This document shows positions 21,996 through 35,300 of a DNA stretch of 64,000 nt, one piece after another. Within the stretch, counting starts at the first letter, position 1; each line of letters begins with the position of its first letter. This DNA comes from Tachypleus tridentatus (taxonomy: Eukaryota; Arthropoda; Merostomata; Xiphosura; Limulidae). The position numbers and the translations under genes are program-made. The DNA lies in the NCBI RefSeq assembly GCF_004210375.1, contig NC_134825.1, positions 5,208,001-5,272,000 of the forward strand. The letters are read 5' to 3'. The notes under the pieces are model-generated. The model ran no database searches. It had not been told where the DNA came from and saw only the letters and a list, made by a program, of their open reading frames with translations.

Positions 21996-24900
21996 AAGCT
22001 ATTAAGTGATTTACGCTGAAGTCTATGCACACCATTGTAAAATTTCCACTTAATCACAAGTGAGGATGTTCATTTGGTCGAAAAACGATGACTGAAAGTG
22101 CTTTGGAGCCCTTACTGAATTATTTAGTGGTATTGAGATACAGTGCACGTGCTACATTGCAAAATTATAATTTGACCAAACCATCAGTCACTAGAAGGAC
22201 ATTATGACATTCACGTTCCCAGCCACCAAATTATTTTTTGATGCGAAATGTTGTCCAATGTATCGAGACAAATGTTCCCATAATTTAGATGAGCAGTAAG
22301 AATTCTCCACACTCCCTAGATTTTTAGCTACTTATCTGGAATGTAAACCCGATCTACCAGTTCGAGTAAGTGGCATTTTCTCTGAATGTTCATTAAGGTA
22401 AGACATTAACAGTAGGAACTTCAGTCCTGAAAAATATCATTAATTAAATAATCTTGATTTGTGTGAATTTCTCCTTTGTTTGAATTATCCATTTTTTGAA
22501 GATTGAAATATACATGGACTTTCATAGCCTTTAGGTGATACTACCATCGCATTCAAGCATAAATTCAGAAGGTAACCCAAACATTATCAAAGTTATTCAT
22601 GTGATGGCTGAAGACATTCTGTAAAAACTACTAGTGTTTGATAATGTGTAATGACAGTACTTGTGTAACGTGTGTTTATAAATAAACATATTATTTAGAA
22701 ATGTTGTTTATAGATTAATCAATTTGACAAATACCATCCACAACATTAATAAACGATGAGAACAGAGAAACAAAGTATTTAACCTCGATGTTAACAATTT
22801 ACAAACATAAGGTTAACTGTAAAAATTTACCTGGAAAGTGTTATCAGAAAATGCAGTGCATCTGTTGTTTCCATTAATAAGAGTAACAGAATGTTTAAAT
22901 ACTGAACAAGTAGTGACTTTTTATGGAAGACAAAAAGAAACAGAGACACACTACAATTAGGAAAAACAGAGAGAAAGAAATAAAAGTTACTTTTACATGT
23001 GGTTTTCAAAAACTCACGTTTACCTAATGTTTCTCACAAAGAGTCGCTCAAAAGATATTTTGACTGGACTGAGTTAAATTTTCGTGTGCAGGTAAAATTA
23101 TCAGTGTTAAAAGAATTTCACAGACAGTAAATCCAATATCGTAACAAATATGTATATACCCAGTGTTTAATTTGAATGTAGTAAAAATATTTCAGTAAAG
23201 GATATTGAAGTATTTTTATAAGCAAATATTACTTCTCTTAACACGACTCACGCGTAAAAATTTAAGTGTAATAGAGTAGAGAGTGAAACCCACGTGACGA
23301 AACTGTAATTCACACCAAAAGCTACGAGATAACTAAATATTTTATGCATGCGGATTATATTAGATTGTTAAAGGGAAAGGTTTTCAGTGTTAAAGGGTTT
23401 TAATTCTGTTGTTTTGTCTCTTTATTTGCATAATTTGTTACCCTCTCCACTTACAACGAGGGTAGGATAATGGTCCTCCTTGCTGCAATCCATAACTCAC
23501 TGTATGAGGGTCTTTTAAATAAGCGATTTACTCTTGACGACTTATTAGAAACGTATAGATACTTCAAGTGTCTCATTTGTTGTTTTTCAGTGTCCAACAG
23601 AAGCACTGTGTTCATACATGCTTCTTCCCACAATCCATCTGTTGTGTGACGACAATAGCTTTAGCATCTGCATAAAGAGCTCAATCAAACAGTTGTATGA
23701 GGAATGCGACAGTTTAATGGAAATCATTCCAAACACCCGAAGATGGTAGTCCTTCAGCATGATCCATAGTTCTGAAAATAACCACTGGATTGATGTTAGA
23801 AGAACATCACAACACAATATTCAGTAAAACAAAGCGTTTTGGATGATGAGATTGGCACCCTAAATCTTCGATTACAGGATATTAAGATATATGTTTTAAT
23901 ACTTTTATTGCAATAAAAATTTACCGTCTAAATAAAGGTATTATATTAATTCATACTAAGACTGTACAAGAGGGTTCCTATTATTCGAAAATAGTTCAGC
24001 TGGTAGTATTACATTTATAATATATTCAAATCTTTTACTCACCACAGTAAGCCTATGAATATAGAACTTAAAGAATGCATCACTGACGCTCCTACTTTGT
24101 TCTAACTAGACAAGCTATTTAAAGCAATAAAATATATATACCTATCTCAATTTGTCATTCGATTTAACAAATGTTACATACAATACCAACGTAAAAAATA
24201 TACGATGTGCTGCTCAACTACTCTATCTGAATATTTGGTTGAAATTACGTGTTGTTTATTGGGTGCCAGGGCGAGATTTCCATTAAACTCTACTATACAT
24301 GAATTGTAATCTAGAATAAGAAAACACTTAATCTTACTTACAATCCCTTTGAAACTGTTATTAAAAGTCAAACAACGATTTCCTTAATGGAGTATAAACA
24401 TTGTTTTATCTCCATCGTTAAAACAAAATATCTTATTTTAATACAAATTTACTTTCCATTCCATAATTACAGAATATTGTGTGTGAAATATTTTATTGTA
24501 AGTTTGCAGATTAACCAATTATACAAACAGGTGCTAATCACCCTGAAATACCTCACAAAAATGTAACATCTTTAAGTAACGAAAACACAAGTTAGCAACT
24601 ATATAAGTAAAATCAAAGGATATGAAAAACCAGTAGCAACTAAAGTAAAAATACCTGAACAACTTTAAATTAACAATCAAATATCTGGTTGCAGACAAAC
24701 ATGTAAATTTTCAAACACTTTTAAGTCACTCACCTAATGACAAATGTTAACAATTTAACACATTTACTGTGCAAATTTCTTACATATTATTCATTTGCAC
24801 TATGAAATGAGCTCTTGCACGCTCTGAGTGACAACACTAAAATATTGACACCAAACAGTGAGATGGAAAATATTTTGAAATCAAACAATAACACGAACAT

Positions 24901-26048
24901 AGAGAGACAATGGAATGACTTTAGAAACAAACTGATGAGATATTCTTCAGAAAGTAAACAAGTAAAAACAAACAGTATTGTTTTTTAACTCAATATTTTC
25001 ATGTCCCTGACTACTTTGAAAGTAAACTATAAAAACATTTTTCCGAGTGTCTTAATGACCAGTTGTGATGATGTAACCCTTTGATTATATGGAACAACAC
25101 AGTACAATATCACTTGGAAAAACATGTATTTTTATTATCAAGATGTTCTGCACACAATTACCTCCTTTGCACTCAAAGAATCTGAAAAACTAGAACCGGC
25201 TTCTGTTTTCTCAAGAGGGCTGTCCTGCTCAAAAATGTTGGCTAATAAAACTACATGTTACCAAGTAAGACTGGTATTAAACCATATCATTTCCTGTATA
25301 CCACAGGGATCACAAGTCTTATCCTTTGTCATTTCCTGTTTTTATGGATCAGTTAAATATATATCTATTGTTTTTTTTTTGTTTATTTTATTTTTGCAAA
25401 AAGAATTATGGATAAATAAAGAGTTCTGGAAACTACAAATATGAAACTTATTCATTAACACACACAGATAATGGTTCACAAGTTAGATGTTTACACACTA
25501 ATCAGCACAGTTATCTCAAATTTACATCATCCAAGAAATCAAGGTATACTTAGAATCTTTTGCTGATGCATGACTAACTGGTTATTATAATTGTGGAGAT
25601 AATTTTTTACATGCATAACCTACTTGAAATACAAAAAACACGTGAGAAGTAAATACAGAAAAAATGAACAATTTACCATTACTGCTAATTTGTTTTTTTA
25701 CTGGACTTGAGAGTTACCTATCACCTGCTTAACAGACAACAACGTTTGTAAGTTACAATCCCATTTCTCTGCCACTTAAATCTGTTTGTTGACAAAAATA
25801 ATGACCATAATTTACAAATTTAACAGTTTTCTTACAGTAGTAGATCTTACTTTTATAGATTTCCACATATCTGAAATAACCTTGCTATGACAGGTAAGTT
25901 TTGATAACTGATAAACAAGAGAAAGGATGACACATTAAGACAATTCTAATTTCTATGATGTTTTCAAGGTCATGAATCATGCTTTCTTTAACCTCAAGGT
26001 AAAATACACAAATGGAGAAAGAAAAATATATTTGGCTAAAGCTTAATA
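21996..26048. other. Non-coding 3' flank of the FKBP gene
   Basis: About 4 kb of AT-rich sequence without a supportable gene. The minus-strand open frames at 23451-23633 and 23587-23817 overlap and have no recognised domain. The plus-strand frame at 25124-25444 likewise shows no family motif. No tandem array or SINE recognised. Confidence 0.4.
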
Positions 26049-26054
26049 TTTATT
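26049..26054 (-). terminator. Candidate polyadenylation signal of the FKBP gene
   Basis: AATAAA on the minus strand, about 170 bp beyond the stop codon. Another AATAAA overlaps the stop itself (26226-26221) and would give almost no 3' UTR, so this one is preferred. Transcript evidence would be needed to choose. Confidence 0.4.
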
Positions 26055-26221
26055 GATTTCATTATATGCCACCCAAAACTTATCTTGTAGAAACAACCCA
26101 GGTTCCATTTTAGGTGTTAATTTTAGCATTTCAGATGTATGGAACTCTATTACAGTCAATAAAATCAATGGCCTTTAGCCTACATAAATGAAAAATATTT
26201 TTTTTAACAGCAACACCAGCT

Positions 26222-26344
26222 TTATTCATTTTCTGTTAATGAAACATCATCATGTTCTTCATCAGCCATTTCATCCTGTATTTCCTTATCTCCATCAGCA
26301 TTCCAAACTCCCTTCTCTTCAGCTTTGCCCTTGTGCTTGTCTCG
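26222..26344 (-). CDS. FKBP4: FKBP4-like coding exon 7 (charged C-terminal tail, stop)
   Basis: Acceptor ATTTCTAG|CG. It codes residues 422-461, beginning [12 protein letters not shown] and ending in an acidic stretch ([10 protein letters not shown]) before TAA. It falls in phase with exon 6, giving an exact 1386-nt total. Tails of this family are poorly conserved, so the exon rests on splice sites, phase and charge and not on homology. Confidence 0.85.
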   Translation of the reverse strand, partial: RDKHKGKAEEKGVWNADGDKEIQDEMADEEHDDVSLTENE

Positions 26345-29300
26345 CTAGAAATAAAAATTAGGTTTAAATGGAATGCTACATTTCTTATGAACACAACCAA
26401 TATGACAATCAGTCAAACTAATAAATCAACATCAATCAATCATTTTATACGTTGTTCTCTATTACTGAATCCATTTACTGATTGTCTTTGAAAAAAATTT
26501 GTGATGAAACAATATGATGAACATCATGAGACTAAATACAACTCCAGCCCTTGTGATAACAGGTTGAAGATTTTATATGAAATTCAATATATAAAAACTA
26601 TTAACATTAATAACCAATATCAAATTACCCCATCCAGTTCAAGCAAAACAACCTGTTAAAAATCACTGTTTTCAGTTATTACATCTGTTCAAATAATCAA
26701 AATGTTTTCATTATAATGTTTCATTATTACTGTTAATTAATTCAAGTCCATTTGGTATAATAAATTTGTGTGAAAGTCAAGAAAATAACCAACTACTGAA
26801 AATTACTTTTATATATAAATATATGGGACCATGTATCAAAATTCTTTCTAATTTTACAATCCATGTTTGAAATACATTTTTTCATGTGCACCAGTATCAA
26901 GGCAGTGGAAGAACTTGCATTATGAGGTTTGTTCTTGTGTTTTTTTTGGAGGGCATGGGGTATCTTCAAACTTTTGTTCTTATTGGATCATTAGGTCACT
27001 TTTGTAATACTAGCAGTTGGTTATTTGGAATTTAAGGCTACTGACTGTCAGGATCATTAAGGCTGTCAACATGTTGACATTCCTCACCAGTACTGAGAAT
27101 GTGCATAGCAACTGATTGGTTGTTGTGTTACAACAGCCATTACTACTTCTGTTGGGGCAACTGTTCATGTACTCTGCTTCCACACAACTCAGATATGAGA
27201 GTGGATGCTACTTTTCTCAGTGTACTTATCCAGCCACAGTGACACCCACTGTTTTGTGTTTACCTTGTTTGGATTAGAGAATCACGTAGCGTTAATACGA
27301 CATATTGTTTATGTTTACAAACTTGTGTAAATTATGGTAAGATTGTTTCAATCAGAAAGTTATAGCAGGTTAATATCTTAAGTAGAAAAATGAAAAGGTG
27401 ATGAATTAATTTTTTTTTACTTTTAGAATTTTTTTTAAATTTTGAATAAAGCCAAATGAGAGCTAACTGTACTATCTATCTATAATTAGCAGTTTAAGTC
27501 TAGAAGGAAGACAGCTTATCACCACCCACTCACTGCAAACTCTTGGGCTACTCTTTTACAAACATATCAAGGGATTGATCATTGCATTATAATGCTCAAA
27601 CAGCCAAGGGGCAAACATGTTTGGTGTGATGGGGATTTGATCATACAGACCTCAGATTGCGAGAGAAGCACCCAAACCATTTGGTCCTGCTGGGCCAGAC
27701 TTTTAAAGTAAAATCAACCTTAGAAACTACAGTAGTAATTTATTTACTTAGCTATGTTACAGACAAATTCCCACAGCAGTAATTTATTTACTTGGCTATA
27801 CTACAGACAAATTCCCACAGCAGTAATTTATTTACTTGGCTATACTACAGACAAATTCCCACAGCAGTAATTTATTTACTTGGCTATACTACAGACAAAT
27901 TCCCACAGAAGTAATTTATTTACTTGGCTATACTACAGACAAATTCCCACAGTAATTTATTTATTTGGCTATAGTAATTTATTTACTTGGCTATACTACA
28001 GACAAATTCCACAGCAGTAATTTATTTACTTGGCTATACTACAGACAAATTCCACAGAGTAATTTATTTACTTGGCTATACTACAGACAAATTCCACAGA
28101 GTAATTTATTTACTTGGCTATACTACAGACAAATTCCACAGAAGTAATTTATTTACTTGGCTATACTACAGACAAATTCCACAGAAGTAATTTATTTACT
28201 TGGCTATACTACAGACAAATTCCACAGAAGTAATTTATTTTTACTATACTACAGACAAACACAGACAATTTTCCCACAGACAAATTCCCACAGAAGTAAT
28301 TTATTTACTTGGCTATACTACAGACAAATTCCCACAGAAGTAATTTATTTACTTGGCTATACTACAGACAAATTCCCACAGAAGTAATTTATTTACTTGG
28401 CTATACTACAGACAAATTCCCACAGAAGTAATTTATTTACTTGGCTATACTACAGACAAATTCCCACAGAAGTAATTTATTTGCTTGGCTATACTACAGA
28501 CAAATTCCACAGAGTGATTTATTTGCTTGGCTATACTACAGACAAATTCCACAGAGTGATTTATTTGCTTGGCTATACTACAGACAAATTCCACAGAGTG
28601 ATTTATTTGCTTGGCTATACTACAGACAAATTCCACAGAAGTGAATTTACTTGGCTATACTACAGACAAATTCCACAGAGTAATTTATTTGCTTGGCTAT
28701 ACTACAGACAAATTCCACAGAGTAATTTATTTGCTTGGCTATACTACAGACAAATTCCCACAGAAGTAATTTATTTGCTTGGCTATACTACAGACAAATT
28801 CCACAGAAGTAATTTATTTGCTTGGCTATACTACAGACAAATTCCCACAGAAGTAATTTATTTACTTGGCTATACTACAGACAAATTCCACAGAGTAATT
28901 TATTTGCTTGGCTATACTACAGACAAATTCCACAGAAGTAATTTATTTTGGCTTGGCTATACAGAAGTAACTTGGACAAATTCCCACAGAGTAATTTATT
29001 TGCTTGGCTATACTACAGACAAATTCCACAGAGTAATTTATTTACTTGGCTATACTACAGACAAATTCCACAGAGTAATTTATTTGCTTGGCTATACTAC
29101 AGACAAATTCCACAGAGTAATTTATTTGCTTGGCTATACTACAGACAAATTCCACAGAAGTAATTTATTTGCTTGGCTATACTACAGACAAATTCCCACA
29201 GAAGTAATTTATTTACTTGGCTATACTACAGACAAATTCCCACAGAAGTAATTTATTTACTTGGCTATACTACAGACAAATTCCCACAGAAGTAATTTAT

Positions 29301-32300
29301 TTACTTGGCTATACTACAGACAAATTCCCACAGAAGTAATTTATTTACTTGGCTATACTACAGACAAATTCCCACAGAAGTAATTTATTTACTTGGCTAT
29401 ACTACAGACAAATTCCCACAGAAGTAATTTATTTACTTGGCTATATTACAGACAAATTCCCACAGTAGTAATTTATTTACTTGGCTATACTACAGACAAA
29501 TTCCCACAGAAGTAATTTATTTACTTGGCTATATTACAGACAAATTCCCACAGTAGTAATTTATTTACTTGGCTATATTATAGACAAATTCTCTTTATGC
29601 CAGAGACAAAATTTGCTCAAATAACTGAATAGCTTTACTGTTAACAATGTTTACCACAAGTTACTAGAGCTGGACTAATAACAGTCAATTGACATGGACA
29701 GGACTTTGTATAATTACAACTAATTAGTTAGCTAGGAAACACTGAAAACAGAAATCAAAGTGATTGCTTTAACTCCACGTAGTACAAGTAGGCTTTAAAT
29801 TCTAGATCTACTGACTTGTCAGCATATTTATATTTTCCTACCTATATTAATTATTCAGTTCAACATGTTTTCCTCAACTTATGTCTGTATTAACATCTTA
29901 CTTAGAAACTTATGATGCTATAAAGTTGTTCATTATTTCATACTGATGATGGAACTGGAAATTCTGAAAGGTTTATTATGAAAGATTCATAGTGATTTTC
30001 AGTATTTCTTATAACAGTTTGATTTCCAGTAATTGGTTTCTTATGATACTAAATTTATGCAAACAAGTCAGAGTACAATTATGAAATTGTTAATGAGAAA
30101 CTCAAGAAAACATTATTCATACTTTCAGCTTGTTACAGATTTTGTACAACATTGTGTATGTGTCATACTAAATAAAGGATGGCTTGAAAATGTCTGGAAA
30201 TAGAAAAATTAGTTGTGTTAGAATAGTCATTTAGATGAATGTAATTTATTAACAAGACTAGTGATTAATTGAGTGACAAATGCTGTTTGTCTCAGAGTTT
30301 GATATCTTTACTTTTTAATTCTATGTAAAGTTGTTTTGCGAGCTATCATAACTTAAGAAAAATACTTACAATAGCATCCTGCTCAGCAAACTTTTCAAAC
30401 ATGTTCCGATACGTATTTTTCTCTCTCTGTTTGTACTCCTTGATTTTGTTGTTGCACAACACAATCTGGTTTCGGGCAGCCTTGTTGTTGTTATCAAGCT
30501 TCAGAACCATTTCAAAGTCTTCTTTTGCTATGTCGTAGTCCTTTAAGCCCATCCTTGCCTGAAATATTGATATGTAAGCAAACCAGTAAGCAAATGTAAG
30601 CAAATCCAGTGAGTTATGTAGATTTAAGTAGTACCAAGAATACATGGAACCTCATGACATACAAGAAATTACAATGGTGTAAATGTTTGGTATTTTTGCA
30701 GCTAGTTTACAATGTGACTTTAATTAAAAAATTAATTATTTTAACTAAAGAACCAGACAACACCATAAAAATTAATACTTATTTTTGCCATTAACAATGT
30801 ACCCTTTTAGAAAAACAATAAACCGAACAGTTTAAACAAATTCATGCCTTGATGTTTTGGAATATTTGCATAATAAACTTTATTGTGTAGCTCTAATGTG
30901 AAGAACTGGATATTCACCAATAACAATTGTACTTTATCCAGTATATAGGCTCTAAAAGCAACTACAAATCATGTTAACACCAACAGCATATTTCTATGCT
31001 AAGAGTTAAATATACCAACATTGTAATCACCACATAGCCATGTGTGCTATAACTCTGAATTTAGCTAACTTCATAAAATATACCACAGTATTAATAAATA
31101 TCATAAACCTGCAGGACACAAAAAAATAACTTCATTTAATATTGCTAATACAGATCTATCAATTTGTGATAGTGAATGAAAAGTTATTTTTGTGATAAAA
31201 ACAATTTTACAGTTTTAAATATTTAGTCTGTATAACCTGAATGACAAACAAGTTGATGTATTCTGGTGTTAAACTTCATACATGTTCATCTTTTACATTC
31301 TGTAATGCTGATTACATAAATAATTAATGTAGAAAGGATGAACTAATTAAAATCAATCATTTTTCTTCAGATTATTACATACAATTACAATTATTTATAC
31401 TGACAGGCACAGCTCTAACCAATTTCACATTTCTTTGCTTTAAATTTTAAAGTTATATGACAAGCAGTTAAACTCGGAGTAAAAAACCAATTGAGCATGC
31501 AACAATTATGCATGTTGCAGCTAGTGTTGTTCACTTCTAACTTCATTTTTCCATTTACTTTGTTACCTAATCTTGGTAAGTTTTAATAAAATATTTATTG
31601 TTTCTTTTAATGTACTTTTTAGAACACAAAGAATAAGTTGTTCCAAAACCACTGTTGTATGACTGGTTTTTAAAATTGGTTTTAAATGGGTTTTGTGTTT
31701 TTTCTTATAGAAAAGCCACATCAGGCTATATGCTGTGTCCACCAAGAAAAAATGAACCCTTGAATTTGGCATTGTAAATCCAAAGACTTACCACTGTCCC
31801 ACTGGGGGACAGATGGGTGTCATGTCTGTATGGAACAGAAAAACACAACTGTAAACAATGAAATGGAGGTTGAATAATTGATGATGGGCAAGTAAAATAA
31901 AGAATATTATAAGAACCCTCATAAAAGGAAAAGACATTCTTTCTATGTGTTGTAAATAATCCAACAACTGATGACATGTTCTTGAAAGACAATGATATGA
32001 GAAGGGTTATTTTCAGGGTTTGAAGTTTTTTTTTTCTAATATCTTAATGAAACAAGAAGATGCGAGGTTCTATATTTATATCCTAATTTATTAATACTTG
32101 TAATAAATTTAATTATTTAGATACTCAGACAATATTTTAAGGTTAGAAAAAAAAATCTAAAATGGGCAAATCGAAGCTCAAACGTTGTGTTACAGAGAAA
32201 TTACTTTTTTAAATATAATTCTGTAAATCACATTTCTATGGAAACACTGTACACTAAACATACTGTAAAGCTCAAAATACAGCTATAAAATGGAAAATTT

Positions 32301-35300
32301 CTTTCAGTACAAAAAAGAAAGTCTTAATATGTTTACAATAGCAGAAATTGTATAATGCACTATGAATTCAGTGTTTAAGTTCTTCATTAAGAAAAAACAA
32401 AAAAGCACCAGACTTCTTAACTACATCATTACATTTTGAATGGACTGGTTGAATTTTAATTGACGTATCTAGCTAAATTTTCAACCCTAATAAAACCACT
32501 GAAAGTGTAGAACTTCATTACTGTTTCTTCTGCCTTGTGCAGAGTTGTTCTCTTTACTTGACTGTTGACTTACTTTCTTCCAGCAGCTGGTGAGAAGTCG
32601 GGACAGAAGTTTGCAAGTTTAGTTCCAGACTTAGAATCTGTGAATTAACTGGCTCACTTGTTCTGCTGCCCTGTCTACTTTAATATTCTACATATTGTTT
32701 GAGTATATGGGAATGCATTTAGAATTTTGTGCAAAATTACACAAGGGCTATCTGCAGTGGCATCCCTAACTTAGCAGTAAACACTAGTGGGAAGGAAACT
32801 AGTCAACACCACCCACCACAAACTCTTCTAACAATGAATAGTGAGACTGACCATCATATTATAATGCCCTATGGCTGAAAGGATGGGTATGTTTAGTGTG
32901 ATGGAAATTTGAACCCATGACCCTCAGATTACAAGTCAAGTGCCCTCGCCAGACACACATTTTGGAACTTGCATTTTATGGATGCCTAAAACCCAAATAC
33001 TTCAGTCTTACACTAATCAGCATCTAAAATCAGTACCTTGTTTTTTCCTGGATCATCTTGACCATTCTTGAAACACCATATAACCATGAATCCATGCATA
33101 TTACAACTCAACTCTACCAAACATGTCTTTACGAAAGTCAACAAGCTTATAGCAAACATTGCAATTCTGTTGTGCATACAAAACCTAATTTTTCAATGAA
33201 ATATTTCAACTATAGATTTGTCTGAATTTATAGTCTTTACCTAGTCAGTCTGAGTGGAAGGTAATTTTCATGCTAACAATAAAGATACCTCTGAACCTCT
33301 TACAGTTAACATGTTTCCTTTGCATAACCGAGGTTCTTAAAATGGGAGGTGCAAACAAAAATGAGATGAAACAGCTATTACAGAAGGGTCACAAAATCAT
33401 AAAATATTATAGTTATATTTTAGTGTGTACAATATTTATTTTACATGTATGGATAGATCATGGCAAACTAAAACATCTTAAATGTAGTACCACCAAGAAA
33501 GGTTTGATGAACCAAAGATATGAAGACTGAACATTTGTTTAAAGTTTATTTTTGAAATGAAAACTTAGAATGTAGTTGAACTCTGTGTCACTGATCAAGA
33601 TATCTTACACTAACCAACAGACACACAATGCCCAGTTTCCTTTCCAAAGAGCTTACGCTAACCAACAGACACGCGTCTTGCTTCCTCTCACAGATCTTAC
33701 ACTAATCAGTAGGTACAAATAATGCCTTGCTTAGTTTTCAGATACCTTAAACTGGTCTATATTTACAATAACCTTTTCACTTACCTGTCCCCTTCTGAAA
33801 AAACCCTTCACATTATTGGGATCTTTCTCTAAAGCTTTGTCACATGAGCTGATAGCTTCCTTGTTATTATCCACTTTCAAATAACACATGGCTAGGTTAA
33901 GATGAGCAGCCAACAATAATGTTTCACATTGTTTCTTTCTTTCTTCTTCATCATACTTCTCAAATTCAAGGAAGGAAACTATCTTCTTGTATTGTTTTAT
34001 AGCCATACTGTATTTTCCAGCCTGAGGACAAAAATACCATAAAACACTTGCATATAATTTTACTCTCACAGTAAAATCAAGAGGCTGAAACTGCATAGTT
34101 ATAGCATTTGATGTAACACTAACCTAGAATATCCTATTCTGTTTGATTTTATACCTGTTTAATGCTACATTTATTTTACTACATTAACTAAAAGGTATGT
34201 ATTTTAACTTCACATTCAAACTCACATCCACTTTGAGAACTTTAATGGGTTAAAACTTGCTGTTGAAAAGAAAGATTAGGTTTTGACTTATATGTTGTTG
34301 ACCTCAGTTTTTTTATATAGAAGCCAAAATGTTATTTCCTTCTTTCAACAGGCAGTTGAAAGACATTAAAATGTTCTCAAACCTACTGTGTTCACCTCTA
34401 AACCAGTGTTACTTTTTCATAGGTTTCATATGAAATATACAAATACATAAAAAAATTACATGTAAGTCAATTTATTTTCTATACAATAACAGAGCAAAAA
34501 GTAGTATTAATAGCTCAAAAAACAAGTTCAATCTTTAAAGATTAGTTAATTCTACAAGTTCAGTTGAAGCGACTGACCTAATTTAACCTACTAAGTTAGG
34601 TAATTAAGTTTTGGTTACTTTTATAGCAATAAAGAATACAGATGGAAAATAAAAACTATAGTGTTTATTTTTGACCATTCTTGTTTTGCTGTTAAGTTGC
34701 CAATGAAATTTAATCCTAGCTTTCAAAAAATAAATGATGGCATTAGTGCATGAAATTTTATTTTAAACCTAAGAATACAGAATAATACTATATAATAACT
34801 ATAGGACATTATTTTCTTCGTTTAACAGGTTTTCTAACAAGGACAAGAGGGGCTTAAATGAAGCCCCTTTGCTGCTCAATATGAACACCAAGACACATTG
34901 ATGAAAAAACTGACAATACTCTAAATACATTGAAAATAATGAAGCATTACACATTGATAAGTTCAGAATGCCTTTGTGTTGGTTAGAAATGATTTAGAGT
35001 AAAACTCAGAATTATACATAATGCAACAAGTGGGTGTGTCAAGTTGGTCTGATTTTCTAGTCCATGACTCCATATACAAACATTTAGACTTTTCCTCCAT
35101 AATATCTATTATGAGTAATTTACCTTAAATTCTGAGAAAGATAGTAAATAAGAAAAGGAATTACTCAGAACATATGTTATAATTATATCTCAGGATGGCT
35201 GGTATGGGTATTAATAATTTTACCAAAATAATGCAGAGAGCAACATTTTGACCATCTCAGGTCAAAACATTGTTCTCTGCTTTATTAGTAAGTGTTTGGC

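Noticed and set aside
23451-23817. Overlapping minus-strand frames as a gene
   Set aside because: No domain, splice context or codon signal, and the two frames contradict each other.
28397-29251. 284-codon open frame in minisatellite C as a repeat protein gene
   Set aside because: It is a direct translation of 42-44-bp repeats, overlaps similar frames in other phases and on the other strand, and lies in an intron of the FKBP gene.
34848-34880. Rho-independent terminator (hairpin followed by T's)
   Set aside because: This is a bacterial signal with no relevance in an intron of a eukaryotic gene; the T run is short.
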